Source: Ancylobacter lacus (lineage in GTDB: Bacteria; Pseudomonadota; Alphaproteobacteria; Rhizobiales; Xanthobacteraceae). Taken from it: a stretch of DNA of 64,000 nucleotides. Position numbers and translations under genes: made by a program. The DNA lies in contig NZ_JAHBGE010000011.1 of assembly GCF_018390635.1 (NCBI RefSeq), positions 1 to 64,000 of the forward strand. Reading direction: 5' to 3'. Shown one piece after another: positions 25,978-36,398 of this stretch. Position 1 is the first letter of the stretch, and each line of letters starts with the position of its first letter. Below the pieces are notes generated by a model, which was not told the DNA's origin, made no database searches, and saw only the letters and a list, made by a program, of their open reading frames with translations.

Positions 25978-27303
25978 ATGACCAATGCCTTGCTGAAGCT
26001 GCACGACGAGGTGCTCGCCGGGCTCGAGGAAGTGCCGCTGGTCCGGGTCGGCGGCTCGGTGTGCGAGGTCACGCCGACCTATCTCAGGGTCAACGGCCTC
26101 TCCCAACACCTCAGGCTCGGCGAGCGGGTTTCGCTCCAGCTCGCCGACCGCGCGGTGATCGGCGAGGTGGTGCGCCTCGACACCGGCGGCGCGACCGTGA
26201 AGCCCTTCGACGAGCGCACCGCCATCGGCATCGGCGCGGAGGCGTGGCGCGCCGGCGCGCTGGCCTTCCGCCCGCATTCAAGCTGGAAAGGCCGGGTCAT
26301 CAGCGCGCTGGGCCTGCCGCTCGATGGCAAGGGCAGCCTTCCGCTGGGCGAGTGGCGCATGCCGCTCGACGGCGAGCCGCCGGATGCCATGAGCCGCGCC
26401 CGGATCGAGAAGCCGCTGCGCACCGGCGTGCGGGTGATCGACCTGTTCACCCCCATGTGCCAGGGCCAGCGTCTCGGCATCTTCGCCGGCTCGGGCGTGG
26501 GCAAGTCAACCCTGCTCTCGATGCTGGCCCGCTGCGAGGGCTTCGACACGGTCGTCGTTGCCCTGGTCGGCGAGCGCGGCCGTGAGGTCCGCGAGTTCCT
26601 CGAAGGCCCGCTGGCGCCGAACCGGCACCGTGCCGTGGTCGTGGTGGCGACCTCGGACGAGAGCGCGATGGTGCGCCGTCTGGCGCCGCAGGCCGGCCTC
26701 GCCGTGGCCGAGTACTTCCGCGATCGCGGCGAATCCGTGCTGCTGATCGTCGACAGCGTCACCCGCTACGCCCATGCCGCCCGCGACGTCGCGCTCGCCG
26801 CCGGCGAGCCGGCGGTGGCGCGCGGCTACGCACCCAGCGTGTTCAGCGCCCTGCCCCGCCTGCTGGAGCGGGCCGGCCCGGGCCTTGAAGGCACCGGCTC
26901 GATCTCGGCGGTGTTCTCGGTGCTGGTCGACGGCGACGACCACAACGATCCCGTGGCCGACGCCATCCGCGGCACGCTGGACGGCCACATCGTGCTCGAC
27001 CGCGCGATCGCCGACCAGGGCCGCTTTCCCGCCGTCAACATCCTCGGATCGGTCTCCCGTCTCGCCGATCTGGTGTGGAGCCACGACCAGCGCGAACTCA
27101 TCCGCAAGCTGCGGAGCCTGATCTCGCGGTTCGAGGACACCCGGGACCTGCGCCTGCTGGGTGGCTACACCCCCGGCAGCGACCACGAACTCGACCAGGC
27201 CGTGGCGGTGGTGCCGAAGATCTACGACGCCCTTCGTCAGCTCGCCGACGCGCCCCCGAGCCGCGATGCCTTCGCCGAACTGGCCCAGGCCATACGCGGC
27301 TGA
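25978..27303 (+). CDS. fliI: flagellar export ATPase FliI
   Basis: Cytoplasmic ATPase of 441 residues that powers substrate unfolding at the export gate. The Walker A motif GSGVGKST is at about residue 173-180 and the Walker B region is SVLLIVDSVTRYAHA. The RGYAPSVFSALPRLLERAG block is typical of F1-like export ATPases. Its likely partner FliH is encoded at 8397-9005. Confidence 0.97.
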   Translation: MTNALLKLHDEVLAGLEEVPLVRVGGSVCEVTPTYLRVNGLSQHLRLGERVSLQLADRAVIGEVVRLDTGGATVKPFDERTAIGIGAEAWRAGALAFRPHSSWKGRVISALGLPLDGKGSLPLGEWRMPLDGEPPDAMSRARIEKPLRTGVRVIDLFTPMCQGQRLGIFAGSGVGKSTLLSMLARCEGFDTVVVALVGERGREVREFLEGPLAPNRHRAVVVVATSDESAMVRRLAPQAGLAVAEYFRDRGESVLLIVDSVTRYAHAARDVALAAGEPAVARGYAPSVFSALPRLLERAGPGLEGTGSISAVFSVLVDGDDHNDPVADAIRGTLDGHIVLDRAIADQGRFPAVNILGSVSRLADLVWSHDQRELIRKLRSLISRFEDTRDLRLLGGYTPGSDHELDQAVAVVPKIYDALRQLADAPPSRDAFAELAQAIRG

Positions 27304-27386
27304 CCCACGCCAGTTTCGCACAAGCCTTTCATCGTCAATTGGCACCGGCTCCGATGGCCGGAGCATCACCGCCGCAGGAGTCTTCC

Positions 27387-28643
27387 ATGAGCCTTTACGG
27401 CACGCTGCGCACCGGCGTTTCCGGCATGACGGCACAGTCCAGCAAGCTCGGCACCGTCGCCGACAACATCGCCAACTCCAACACGGCCGGGTACAAGCGG
27501 GCCTCCACCGAGTTCTCGAGCCTGCTGGAGCAGGGTCCGATCGGCGAGTACCAGTCGGGTTCGGTGGAAACGCGTATGCGCTACGCGATCTCCCAGCAGG
27601 GAGCCATGAACTACTCGACGTCCAACACCGATCTCGCGGTGCAGGGCAACGGCTTCTTCCTGGTGTCCGACACCGCCGGCACCTCGTATCTCACCCGCGC
27701 CGGCGCCTTCAAGGTGGACGCCTCCACCGGCAACCTCGTCAATACCGCCGGCTTCACGCTGATGGGCTACGACATCAGCAACGGCGCCCCGGATATGGTG
27801 CTCAACGGCGCCGGCGCGCTGGAGCCGGTGAACATCTCCGCCACGCGTCTGGCCGCCACGCCCTCGACCAAGGGCGCCTTCGCCGCCAACCTGCCCGCCG
27901 CGGCGGACGTGGTGGCGGGATCGACCCCGGCCAACAACGTTGCCGGCAGCTCCTATTCCCAGAAGTCCTCGCTGGTTGCCTTCGACAATGTCGGCAACAA
28001 GGTCACGCTGGACATCTACCTCACGAAGACCAGCGCCAGCCCGATCAGCTGGCAGATGTCGGTGTTCGACCGGGCCGCCGCGCCGGCCACCGGCACCTTC
28101 CCCTATTCGTCCGGCCCGCTGGCGACGACGGCGCTGAACTTCGACGAGAGGGGCGCCCTGACCTCGGTCCCGAGTCTCAGCCTCGCCGTGCCGAATGGCC
28201 AGCCGCTGACCCTCGACCTCACGGGAATGAGCCAGCTCGCGACCTCCTACACGCCGCTCTCCGCCACGGTGGACGGCAAGGCGCCCAGCGCCGTCGCCAG
28301 CATCCGCATCGACAAGGACGGCACGGTCAACGCCATCGACCAGAACGGCATGTCGAACGCGCTCTACAAGGTGCCGCTGGCCTTCGTCACCTGCCCGGAC
28401 AATCTCAATCCGCGGGCGGGCAACGTGTTCGAGGTGACGGACGGCTCCGGCGCGATCCAGATCGGCACCGCCGACACGGGCGGGCTTGGGTCCATCGTCT
28501 CCGGCGCCACCGAGGCCTCGACCGTCGATGTCGCCACGGAGCTGACCGAGATGATCGTCGCGCAGCGGGACTACACCGCCAACTCCAAGGTGTTCCAGAC
28601 CGGGACGGAGCTTCTCGACACCCTCCTGAGCCTCAAGCGGTGA
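27387..28643 (+). CDS. flgE: flagellar hook protein FlgE
   Basis: Hook subunit of 418 residues with LGTVADNIANSNTAGYKRA near the N-terminus, NTDLAVQGNGFFLV in the core, and C-terminal ELTEMIVAQRDYTANSKVF. ATG at 27387 is preceded by CAGGAG; the open frame upstream is antisense-type noise inside fliI. The 83-base gap before it holds a small GCTCCG/CGGAGC hairpin (27348-27364) and a weak version of the flagellar motif, and it starts the flgE-K-L-flaF-flbT-flgD series. Confidence 0.96.
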   Translation: MSLYGTLRTGVSGMTAQSSKLGTVADNIANSNTAGYKRASTEFSSLLEQGPIGEYQSGSVETRMRYAISQQGAMNYSTSNTDLAVQGNGFFLVSDTAGTSYLTRAGAFKVDASTGNLVNTAGFTLMGYDISNGAPDMVLNGAGALEPVNISATRLAATPSTKGAFAANLPAAADVVAGSTPANNVAGSSYSQKSSLVAFDNVGNKVTLDIYLTKTSASPISWQMSVFDRAAAPATGTFPYSSGPLATTALNFDERGALTSVPSLSLAVPNGQPLTLDLTGMSQLATSYTPLSATVDGKAPSAVASIRIDKDGTVNAIDQNGMSNALYKVPLAFVTCPDNLNPRAGNVFEVTDGSGAIQIGTADTGGLGSIVSGATEASTVDVATELTEMIVAQRDYTANSKVFQTGTELLDTLLSLKR

Positions 28644-28650
28644 TGTCATC

Positions 28651-30105
28651 ATGAGCCTGTCGCTCGCCCTCAACACCGCGCGTTCCTCGATCTTCGCGAC
28701 CTCGACGCAGATCGAGACGACGTCCCGGAACATCGCAGGTGCCAGCGATGCCGGCAGCTCGCGCAAGATCGCCGTCACCACCACGAGCGCTACTGGCGGC
28801 GCCTATGTCGTCTCGATCTCGCGGGCCGTCGACACCGAACTCTATTCCCGCATGATCGGCGCGACCTCCAGCACGGCCGATCAGCAGGCCGTGCTGGAAG
28901 GTCTCGACCGGCTTCAGGCGGTGGTCGGTGATCCCACCAGCGAAACCTCGGTCGGTGCGCGGATCGGCAAGCTCGACGACGCGCTGGTGAAATACGCGAA
29001 CGCGCCGGACGAGCCGGCGCTCGGCAGCGCCCTTGTCGTCACCGCACGCGATCTCGCCACCACGCTCAACAGCGCCAGCGCCTCGGTGCAGACGGTGCGG
29101 ACCGAAGCGGACACCGCCATGGCCCGCTCCGTGGCCCGGGTGAACGATCTGCTCGGCCAGTTCGAGGCGGAGAATACCGCCGTGGTGCGGGGCACCTCGC
29201 TCGGCGCCGACGTGACGGACGCGCTCGACCGCCGCGACGGCATCCTGTCGAAGATCGCGGAGGAGATGGGTGTCACCACCCACACCCGCGGCAATAACGA
29301 CATGGTCATCTATACCGACAGCGGCGTCACGCTGTTCGAAACCCGGCCACGGACCGTCGCCTTCCGGGAGACGCCCATCTACCAGCCGGGCACGGTCGGG
29401 AATGCGGTGACCGTCGACGGCGTCGAGGTGACCGGGGCCGAAGCGGCCATGCCGCTCAGCTCGGGCCGCCTGGTCGGACTGGCGACGCTGCGCGACGACG
29501 TCACCGTGACGTTCCAGACCCAGCTCGACGAGACCGCCCGCGGCCTGATCGACGCCTTCGCCGAGAAGGACCGCACCGGGGCTGGCGGTCCGCCGCGGCC
29601 GGGCCTGTTCACCGCCGGCAGCACCAGCCTGCCCGCCGTGGCGACAGGGCTTGCCAGCCGCATCGCCGTCGCCGCCGCCGTCGACCCCAGTCGCGGCGGG
29701 TCGACCTCCGTGCTGCGCGACGGCGGCATCAACGGCGCGGCCTATGTGGCCAACACATCGGGCAATGCCGGCTATGCGACCACGCTCAACAGCCTGCACG
29801 ACACGCTCGACGCCGTCCGCGGCTTCGATGTCGCGAGCCAGCTCGACCCGAAGCAGAGCCTGAAGGACTTCAGCTCGGCCTCGATCGGCTGGTTGTCCGG
29901 GGTCCGGCAGAACATCTCGGCCAGCGTCGACAGCAACAAGGCCCTGCTGGCCCACGCCTCGAACGCGCTGTCCAACGCGACCGGCATCAACATGGACGAC
30001 GAATACGCCCGGCAGCTCGAGCTGGAGCGCAGCTACCAGGCCTCCTCGAAGCTGATCGCCGTGATCAGCGGCCTGTTCGACACTCTCATGCAGTCGGTGA
30101 GGTGA
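28651..30105 (+). CDS. flgK: hook-associated protein 1 FlgK
   Basis: Junction protein of 484 residues between hook and filament. The N-terminal helix block is SLALNTARSSIFATSTQIET and SRNIAGASDAGSSRK, with conserved LDRRDGILSKIAEEMGV in the middle. The C-terminal helix has DDEYARQLELERSYQASSKL. It begins 7 bases past flgE and is followed after one base by flgL. Confidence 0.92.
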   Translation: MSLSLALNTARSSIFATSTQIETTSRNIAGASDAGSSRKIAVTTTSATGGAYVVSISRAVDTELYSRMIGATSSTADQQAVLEGLDRLQAVVGDPTSETSVGARIGKLDDALVKYANAPDEPALGSALVVTARDLATTLNSASASVQTVRTEADTAMARSVARVNDLLGQFEAENTAVVRGTSLGADVTDALDRRDGILSKIAEEMGVTTHTRGNNDMVIYTDSGVTLFETRPRTVAFRETPIYQPGTVGNAVTVDGVEVTGAEAAMPLSSGRLVGLATLRDDVTVTFQTQLDETARGLIDAFAEKDRTGAGGPPRPGLFTAGSTSLPAVATGLASRIAVAAAVDPSRGGSTSVLRDGGINGAAYVANTSGNAGYATTLNSLHDTLDAVRGFDVASQLDPKQSLKDFSSASIGWLSGVRQNISASVDSNKALLAHASNALSNATGINMDDEYARQLELERSYQASSKLIAVISGLFDTLMQSVR

Positions 30106-30106
30106 C

Positions 30107-31156
30107 ATGCGCACCACCTTCATTTCCACACAGAGCCTTTCCAACGCCCCGCGTTCGGCGCTGCCGCGGCTTCAGGCCGAACTGTCCGACACCAGCACCG
30201 AGATCACCACCGGCCGCTACGCCGATGTCGGCAAGCAGCTCGGCGTCAGCACGGCGGAAAGCGTGCAGCTCCGGCTGGAGCAGGCGGCGCTCAGCTCGCT
30301 GAAGGACGGCAACGCCTCGGCGACCGCGCAGATCGACCGGACCCAGACCGCCCTGGCGGATATCCGCTCCGGCGCGGATTCCTTCCTGCAGCAGCTACTG
30401 GCGGTCACCGGAACCGGGGGCTCCGGCGCGGTGCTGCAGCAGCAGGCGAGCGGCATCCTCAACGACCTCACCGACACGCTCAACGTCACGGATGGCCGGC
30501 GCTACCTCTTCGGCGGGCTCAACAGCGGCGAAAAGCCCGTCGCCGCGCTGGCCGAAGGACCCGGCGCCGCGATCTCGGCCGCCTTCGCCAAGCGCTTCGG
30601 TCTCGATCCCGCCTCGCCGCAGACCGACCCGAAGGTCAAGGATATCACCGCCGCCGGCATGGCGGACTTCATCGACAAGGACCTTGCCGGCTTCTTCGAC
30701 GAGGCAGGCTGGTCGGCGACCTGGTCCAACGGATCCAGCGAGAACCGCACCGCGACCATCGGGCTCAGCGAGCGCGTGGAGGTTTCGGCCAACGCCAATG
30801 AGCCAGCCATGCGCAAGCTGGCGATGGCATACACCATGGTGGCGACGCTGGGCACGCAAGCCCTGAGTGCTCCGGCGCTGCAGACCGTGATCGACCGTTC
30901 CCGCTCGCTGGTGGGGACGTCGCTCAGCGAACTCACCGCGGTCGGCGCCCGCCTCGGGGCGGCGCAGAACCGGATCGACGCCTCCAACGAGATGATGCAA
31001 CGGGCGCAGGACGTGGTGCAGCGCCGGCTGTCGGCCCTCGAATCCGTCGACACCGCCGAAGCGAAGACCCGCTTCGACACCCTCTCGACCCAGATCGAGA
31101 TGTCTTACTCCCTGACGTCTCGAATACTCAAAATGTCCATCCTCAACTACGTCTAA
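30107..31156 (+). CDS. flgL: hook-associated protein 3 FlgL
   Basis: Flagellin-like junction protein of 349 residues. The N-terminal part has ELSDTSTEITTGRYADVG, the middle DGRRYLFGGLNSGEKPV is the classic FlgL block, and the C-terminal helix ends SLTSRILKMSILNYV. It is the last axial gene before flaF. Confidence 0.9.
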   Translation: MRTTFISTQSLSNAPRSALPRLQAELSDTSTEITTGRYADVGKQLGVSTAESVQLRLEQAALSSLKDGNASATAQIDRTQTALADIRSGADSFLQQLLAVTGTGGSGAVLQQQASGILNDLTDTLNVTDGRRYLFGGLNSGEKPVAALAEGPGAAISAAFAKRFGLDPASPQTDPKVKDITAAGMADFIDKDLAGFFDEAGWSATWSNGSSENRTATIGLSERVEVSANANEPAMRKLAMAYTMVATLGTQALSAPALQTVIDRSRSLVGTSLSELTAVGARLGAAQNRIDASNEMMQRAQDVVQRRLSALESVDTAEAKTRFDTLSTQIEMSYSLTSRILKMSILNYV

Positions 31157-31174
31157 CCGAAGGATTGAGGCGTC

Positions 31175-31522
31175 ATGTACAGGTTTTCCTATGCCGACAT
31201 CCTGGGCGACTCTGGCGCCGAAGGGCGCGAGGAGGAACGTCTCGCCCTCGATCACGCCATCGAGCTGCTGACCCGCGCCGAGAAGAGCGGCCCCTCCTCC
31301 GTCGAGGCCGCGCAGGCGGTGCTTTACCTCCAGAAGCTGTGGGGGTTCCTGATCCGCGATCTCTCGGACCCGCACAACGAGCTGGCCGACAGCCTGCGCG
31401 CGAACCTCATCTCGATCGGCCTCTGGATCATCAAGGAGGCCGACCAGATCGTACAGGAAAGGTCGACCAACTTTTCCGGGCTGATCGACGTCAACCGCAC
31501 CATCCGCGACGGGCTGAGGTAA
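31175..31522 (+). CDS. flaF: flagellar biosynthesis regulator FlaF
   Basis: Small protein of 115 residues with the FlaF signature KLWGFLIRDLSDPHNELADSL. In Caulobacter and Brucella, FlaF is needed for flagellin secretion and acts opposite to FlbT. ATG at 31175 has GAGG upstream. It is followed by flbT after 7 bases. Confidence 0.95.
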   Translation: MYRFSYADILGDSGAEGREEERLALDHAIELLTRAEKSGPSSVEAAQAVLYLQKLWGFLIRDLSDPHNELADSLRANLISIGLWIIKEADQIVQERSTNFSGLIDVNRTIRDGLR

Positions 31523-31529
31523 TCCCACC

Positions 31530-31925
31530 ATGCAGATCACGCTGAAACCCGGCGAGCGAATCTTCCTCAACGGCGCCGTCATACGGGTCGACCGCAAGGT
31601 GACCATCGAATTGATGAATGACGTGGCGTTCCTGCTGGAAAGCCACGTGCTGCAGGTGGAGGACACCACCACGCCGATGCGCCAGCTCTACTTCATCGTG
31701 CAGACGATGCTGATCGAGCCACGCAAGGAAGCCGCGGCCCGCAAGCTGTTCCGCGAGCAGCTCGCCGGTCTCATGGTCAGCTTCCAGAGCGAATCCATCG
31801 TGGTCGCGCTGGCTCAGGTCGGCAGCTTCGTCGACGCCGGGCGCCTGTTCGACGCCCTGCGCACGATCCGCCGCCTGTTCCTGGTCGAGGCCACCATCCT
31901 GGGCGGCACGCCCAAAGCGGCCTGA
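31530..31925 (+). CDS. flbT: flagellin translation regulator FlbT
   Basis: Protein of 131 residues with ITLKPGERIFLNGAVIRVDR and TPMRQLYFIVQTMLIEP, the FlbT core. FlbT binds the 5' leader of flagellin mRNA and controls its decay in Caulobacter. The long flagellin leader in this window (12240-12500 region) is the obvious target, although binding is inferred. Confidence 0.95.
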   Translation: MQITLKPGERIFLNGAVIRVDRKVTIELMNDVAFLLESHVLQVEDTTTPMRQLYFIVQTMLIEPRKEAAARKLFREQLAGLMVSFQSESIVVALAQVGSFVDAGRLFDALRTIRRLFLVEATILGGTPKAA

Positions 31926-31936
31926 AAGGCAGCCCC

Positions 31937-32356
31937 ATGACGAGCGTTTCCCCCCTGACGAGCACCTCGGGCCCCACGTCGACCTCGGCGACCAAGGCCG
32001 ACACGAAGGCCGACGTGAAGGCCGCCAGCCTCGACTACACCGCCTTCCTGCGTCTCCTCATCGCCCAGATGAAGAACCAGGATCCGACCAAGCCGATGGA
32101 TTCCACCGCCTATATGAGCCAGCTCGCCTCCTTCTCGCAGGTGGAGCAGAGCGTCTCGACCAATTCGAAGCTCGATTCCCTGCTGACCTCGTCGGCGCTG
32201 CAGACCGCCGACAACGCCATCGGCCGCAACGTGACGAGCGCCGACGGAACGATCTCCGGCCGGGTCGCCTCGGTCCGCATCACCTCGGAGGCGCCGGTGG
32301 CGACCCTCACCGATGGACGGGAAGTCACGCTCGGCGCGGGCGTGCGGCTCTCCTGA
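31937..32356 (+). CDS. flgD: flagellar hook cap protein FlgD, short form
   Basis: Protein of 139 residues with the FlgD N-terminal motif YTAFLRLLIAQMKNQDPTKPMD followed, as split blocks, by YMSQLASFSQVEQS. It stops soon after the small SH3-like segment DGTISGRVASVRIT and lacks the FnIII-like domain of enteric FlgD, a normal length for rhizobia. It overlaps fliQ by one base. Confidence 0.93.
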   Translation: MTSVSPLTSTSGPTSTSATKADTKADVKAASLDYTAFLRLLIAQMKNQDPTKPMDSTAYMSQLASFSQVEQSVSTNSKLDSLLTSSALQTADNAIGRNVTSADGTISGRVASVRITSEAPVATLTDGREVTLGAGVRLS

Positions 32357-32622
32357 TGAACGAGGCCGACGCCCTCGACCTCGTCCAGTCGGCGATCTGG
32401 ACGATCATCATCGCCGCGGGACCCGCCGTCGGGGTGGCCATGCTGGTCGGAATCGCCATCGCGCTCCTGCAGGCGCTGACGCAAATCCAGGAGGTGACCC
32501 TCACCTTCATCCCGAAGATCATCGCCGTGCTCGTCGTCACGGCCCTGACCGGCACCTTCATCGGCCAGCAGATCCTCGCCTTCACCGAGGAGGTGTACGG
32601 CCGCATCAGCACGGGCTTCTGA
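32356..32622 (+). CDS. fliQ: flagellar export gate protein FliQ
   Basis: Membrane protein of 88 residues with two helices and the FliQ core [20 protein letters not shown] followed by [11 protein letters not shown]. It starts inside the flgD stop and precedes flhA by 4 bases. Confidence 0.96.
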   Translation: MNEADALDLVQSAIWTIIIAAGPAVGVAMLVGIAIALLQALTQIQEVTLTFIPKIIAVLVVTALTGTFIGQQILAFTEEVYGRISTGF

Positions 32623-32626
32623 CCAG

Positions 32627-34726
32627 ATGAGCGAGATCGGACTGCTAAACGCGCCTGCCGGCGCTCCTGCCGAACGCAACTCGCGCCGCGACGTCGCCTT
32701 TGCCGGCGGCATCGTCGCGATCCTGGCCATCCTGTTCCTGCCCATCCCGCCGGCGATGATCGACATCGGGCTTGCCCTGTCGATCGCGCTCTCGGTTCTG
32801 ATCCTGATGGTGGCGCTGTGGATCCAGAAGCCGCTGGACTTCTCCTCATTTCCCACCGTGCTGCTGATCGCCACGCTGCTGCGCCTCGCGCTCGGCATCG
32901 GCACCACCCGCCTCATCCTCGCCCATGGCGGCGACGGGGTGACGGCCGCCGGCCACATCATCCATGGCTTTTCGCAGCTGGTGATGAGCGGTGACTTCGT
33001 CATCGGCATCGTCGTCTTCGCGATCCTGATCACCGTCAACTTCCTCGTCATCACCAAGGGCGCCACCCGCATCGCGGAAGTGGGCGCGCGCTTCACCCTC
33101 GACGCCATCCCCGGCAAGCAGATGGCGATCGACGCCGACCTCAATGCCGGGCTGATCGACGACAAGGAGGCCCAGCGCCGCCGCGCCGAGCTGGAGGAGG
33201 AAAGCGCGTTCTTCGGCTCGATGGACGGCGCCTCCAAGTTCGTCCGCGGCGAGGCGATGGCCAGCCTCATCATCATCGCGGTCAACATCTTCGGCGGCAT
33301 CATCATCGGCGTCACCCGCCACGGCCTGCCGCTGAGAGAGGCGGCGGACGTCTTCACCCGGCTCTCGGTCGGCGACGGTCTCGTCTCGCAGATCCCCGCC
33401 CTCATCGTGTCGCTGGCGGCGGGCCTGCTCGTCTCGAAGGGCGGCACCCGCGGTTCGGCGGAAAAGGCCGTGCTGGGCCAGCTCGGCGCCTATCCCCGCG
33501 CCCTCTACGTCGCCTCCGCCCTGCTGTGCGCGCTGGCGCTGGTTCCCGGCCTGCCCTTCCTGCCGTTCGCGATCCTGGGCGGGCTGATGACCTTCGTCGG
33601 CTACACCATTCCCCGCCAGCTCGCCCGCAAGCAGCAGGAGGAGCGCGCCCGCGAGCAGGTGCAGCAGCAGCAGATCGCCGCGGAGGCGAAGGACTCGGTG
33701 AAGGAGTCGCTGCGCACCCACGAGATCGAGATCGCCGTTGGCAAGCAGCTCGCCACGGCCGTGCTGCGCAACCCGCCGGAGCTGGCTCACCGCATCGGCA
33801 AGATGCGGCGCAAATTCGCCGAGCGTTACGGCTTCGTGGTGCCGGAGGTGAAGGTCAGCGAGAGCCTCACCGTGCCGAGCAAAAGCTACCAGATCAAGAT
33901 GCACGGCACCGTGGTCACCTCCCACGAGATGCGGATCGGCGAACTGATGGTCGTGATCGGCGACGGGCCGAAGCCGGACGTGCCCGGCGACGAGGTGCGC
34001 GAGCCGGCCTTCGGCATGCGCAGCATGTGGGTGTCCGAAGCCTATGCCGGCGAAGTCAAGCGCGAAGGCTTCACCGCCGTGGACTCCCTCTCGGTGATGC
34101 TCACCCATCTCAGCGAGGTCATCTCGAACAACCTGGCGCAGCTGCTGTCCTACAAGGACATGCGCGCGCTGCTTGATCGGCTGGATCCCGAATACAAGCG
34201 GCTGATCGAGGACATCTGCCCGGCACAGATCTCCTTCTCCGGCCTTCAGGCCGTCCTCAAGCTGCTGCTGGCGGAGCGCGTCTCGATCCGCAACCTTCAT
34301 CTCATCCTGGAAGCGGTCGCCGAGATCGTGCCGCACGCCCGGCGTTCCGAACAGGTGGTGGAGCATGTCCGCATGCGCATGGCGCAGCAGATCTGCGGCG
34401 ACCTCTCCAATGGCGGCACGCTGAACGTGCTGCGGCTCGGCGGCAAATGGGACATCACCTTCCACGAAAGCCTGAAGCGCGATGCCAAGGGCGAGGTGGT
34501 CGAGTTCGACATCGACCCGCGGCTCGTGGAGCAGTTCGGCACCGAAGCCTCCGGCGCCATCCGCGAGCGGATGAAGACCGGCGGAAACTTCGCCCTGGTC
34601 ACCTCGCCCGACGCCCGGCCCTATGTGCGGATGATCGTCGAGCGCATGTTCCCCTCGCTGCCGGTGCTGTCCCACGTCGAGATCGCCCGCGGGGTCGAGA
34701 TTCATTCGCTCGGAACGATCTCGTGA
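32627..34726 (+). CDS. flhA: flagellar export gate protein FlhA
   Basis: Inner-membrane protein of 699 residues with eight membrane helices in the first 325 residues and a large cytoplasmic docking domain. Conserved stretches include [50 protein letters not shown] and the later [19 protein letters not shown]. The end overlaps fliR as GTGA. Confidence 0.97.
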   Translation: MSEIGLLNAPAGAPAERNSRRDVAFAGGIVAILAILFLPIPPAMIDIGLALSIALSVLILMVALWIQKPLDFSSFPTVLLIATLLRLALGIGTTRLILAHGGDGVTAAGHIIHGFSQLVMSGDFVIGIVVFAILITVNFLVITKGATRIAEVGARFTLDAIPGKQMAIDADLNAGLIDDKEAQRRRAELEEESAFFGSMDGASKFVRGEAMASLIIIAVNIFGGIIIGVTRHGLPLREAADVFTRLSVGDGLVSQIPALIVSLAAGLLVSKGGTRGSAEKAVLGQLGAYPRALYVASALLCALALVPGLPFLPFAILGGLMTFVGYTIPRQLARKQQEERAREQVQQQQIAAEAKDSVKESLRTHEIEIAVGKQLATAVLRNPPELAHRIGKMRRKFAERYGFVVPEVKVSESLTVPSKSYQIKMHGTVVTSHEMRIGELMVVIGDGPKPDVPGDEVREPAFGMRSMWVSEAYAGEVKREGFTAVDSLSVMLTHLSEVISNNLAQLLSYKDMRALLDRLDPEYKRLIEDICPAQISFSGLQAVLKLLLAERVSIRNLHLILEAVAEIVPHARRSEQVVEHVRMRMAQQICGDLSNGGTLNVLRLGGKWDITFHESLKRDAKGEVVEFDIDPRLVEQFGTEASGAIRERMKTGGNFALVTSPDARPYVRMIVERMFPSLPVLSHVEIARGVEIHSLGTIS

Positions 34727-35478
34727 CCGCGCTCGCGGACGCCTTCTTCATCGAGGCCTTCCTCATCTTCTGCCGCATCGGCGCCTGCCTCATGCTGATG
34801 CCCGCCATCTCGAGCGGCCGAATCCCGATGCATGTGCGGCTGTTCCTTTCCCTTGGCATTTCGCTTGGGCTGCTGCCGCTGCTCGGCCCCCGCGTGGGGC
34901 TGAGCGTGGCCGATGGCGGCCTGCCCGGACTGATCGGTGCCATCTTCGCGGAGCTGTTGGTCGGGGGGATGATCGGCCTGTTCGCGCGGCTCTTCCTCCT
35001 CGCGCTGCAGACCATGGGAACGGCGGTGGCCCAGTCCATCGGCCTTGCGACACCTGCCGGCATGGGCATCGAGGAAGACGCGATGCTGCCGGAGGTAACG
35101 ACGCTGTTCACCCTCACCGGCGCCGTCCTGCTGTTCGCGACCGGCCAGCACTGGGCGATGCTGCGGGCGCTGATCGAATCCTACGACGGCATTCCCGCCG
35201 GTGCGGGACTGGCGCCGGTGCGATCCCTTTCCATGCTGGTCGACCAGCTCAGCCTGACCTTCACCGTCGCGCTCCGGCTTTCCGGACCGTTCCTGATCTA
35301 CTCGATCATCTTCAATTTTGCGGTTGGCATCACCAACAAGCTGGTACCGCAGATCCCGGTCTACTTCATCGCGATGCCCTTCATCACCGCGGGCGGGTTG
35401 CTGCTGCTGCATTCCACGATCGACGACATTCTCGTCCAGTTCATGGCGGCATTCACCGCCTGGCTCCAGGCGATCTGA
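34723..35478 (+). CDS. fliR: flagellar export gate protein FliR
   Basis: Membrane protein of 251 residues with six predicted helices. Typical parts are [40 protein letters not shown] and [19 protein letters not shown]. The start is GTG at 34723, overlapping the flhA stop (GTGA). A coiled-coil gene follows after 2 bases. Confidence 0.95.
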   Translation: MTALADAFFIEAFLIFCRIGACLMLMPAISSGRIPMHVRLFLSLGISLGLLPLLGPRVGLSVADGGLPGLIGAIFAELLVGGMIGLFARLFLLALQTMGTAVAQSIGLATPAGMGIEEDAMLPEVTTLFTLTGAVLLFATGQHWAMLRALIESYDGIPAGAGLAPVRSLSMLVDQLSLTFTVALRLSGPFLIYSIIFNFAVGITNKLVPQIPVYFIAMPFITAGGLLLLHSTIDDILVQFMAAFTAWLQAI

Positions 35479-35480
35479 CC

Positions 35481-35879
35481 ATGAAAAGACTGCGGAAGGC
35501 CCGCCGGATCGAGGAACTGCACGCCCGCATCCACCAGCTCGCGGAACACCGGCTGGCGGCCCTCGAACGGCGAAAGGCCGAAACGGAGCGCGACCGCGCC
35601 GCCGTGCTGGCGACGCTCGCCGACGACCGGCTCGGCCCCGTTCTGGTGACCTATGCCGCCAACAGGCTGCGCCGCATCGACGCCGACATCCAGCGCCTGG
35701 AGACCGAGAGGGCGGCCGAAGCCGCCATCGTCCAGCGCGATGCGCTGCGGCTCAAGCGTGCGGAACGGCTGACGGCCAGGGCGGACCTCGCCGTCCGGGC
35801 CGACATGGAAAAGAAGAACCTCGACGACATCCTCGAGGCCCTCGCTGCCGCAGGGGGAGCAAGCCTCCCGCCAGCTTGA
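35481..35879 (+). CDS. FliJ-like flagellar coiled-coil protein (probable)
   Basis: Protein of 132 residues that is almost entirely a charged coiled coil rich in Arg, Glu, Leu and Ala (for example RIEELHARIHQLAEHRLAAL). It has no membrane helix. Size, composition and place after fliR fit a FliJ-type export chaperone or ATPase stalk, but FliJ proteins share little sequence, so this is inference. Confidence 0.5.
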   Translation: MKRLRKARRIEELHARIHQLAEHRLAALERRKAETERDRAAVLATLADDRLGPVLVTYAANRLRRIDADIQRLETERAAEAAIVQRDALRLKRAERLTARADLAVRADMEKKNLDDILEALAAAGGASLPPA

Positions 35880-35918
35880 CCGGCGAGAGTGGCACCAACC
35901 ACTCAACGGTCGAGCCCC

Positions 35919-36398
35919 ATGAGCATCAAACCTCCCTCCGACCTCATCCTGGACGTCGTGAAGGCCGCGGACCCGAACAAGGCACAGGCGATTGCCCTGC
36001 GCCTGAAGCAGATGGGCGGGCCGGGGAATGCCGATACACTTCAGTTCGCCGACGCGCTCGGGCAGACGGAGCCGAACCCGCCGGCGGCTCTGGCCGGCGG
36101 CAGCCCCCTCAGCGGCGTGACGGCCGGCGCGCTCAGCAACGCGACCGCGCTCTCCGCGTCGAGCGGCAGCGGCCGCGCGGGCGAGGCGCATCGACGCTTC
36201 GAGGCCATGGTTCTCTCGAATTTCGTCGAGTCGATGCTGCCCAAGTCGAATGCAACCCTGTTCGGCGCCGGTACGGCAGGTCAGGTCTGGCGATCCATGC
36301 TCGCGGAGCGGATCGCCAACGAGGTCGCGCAGGCCGGCGGCATCGGCCTTGCCGAACGGCTTGGTTCGGCGCGTACCAACACCAGCGGAGCCGCCTGA
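35919..36398 (+). CDS. rod-binding protein FlgJ/CheL type, single domain
   Basis: Protein of 159 residues. The C-terminal half holds the rod-binding domain: HRRFEAMVLSNFVESMLPKS, then GQVWRSMLAERIANEVAQAGG. It lacks the muramidase half of enteric FlgJ. ATG at 35919 gives the N-terminus MSIKPPSDLILDV; a GTG at 35889 is possible. The separate lytic transglycosylase at 1458-2024 would supply the wall-cutting activity. Confidence 0.8.
   Translation: MSIKPPSDLILDVVKAADPNKAQAIALRLKQMGGPGNADTLQFADALGQTEPNPPAALAGGSPLSGVTAGALSNATALSASSGSGRAGEAHRRFEAMVLSNFVESMLPKSNATLFGAGTAGQVWRSMLAERIANEVAQAGGIGLAERLGSARTNTSGAA

Noticed and set aside
27340-27356. TGGCAC followed by a GC-rich stretch before flgE, suggestive of sigma-54
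   Set aside because: The -12 element is CCGA where TTGC is required.
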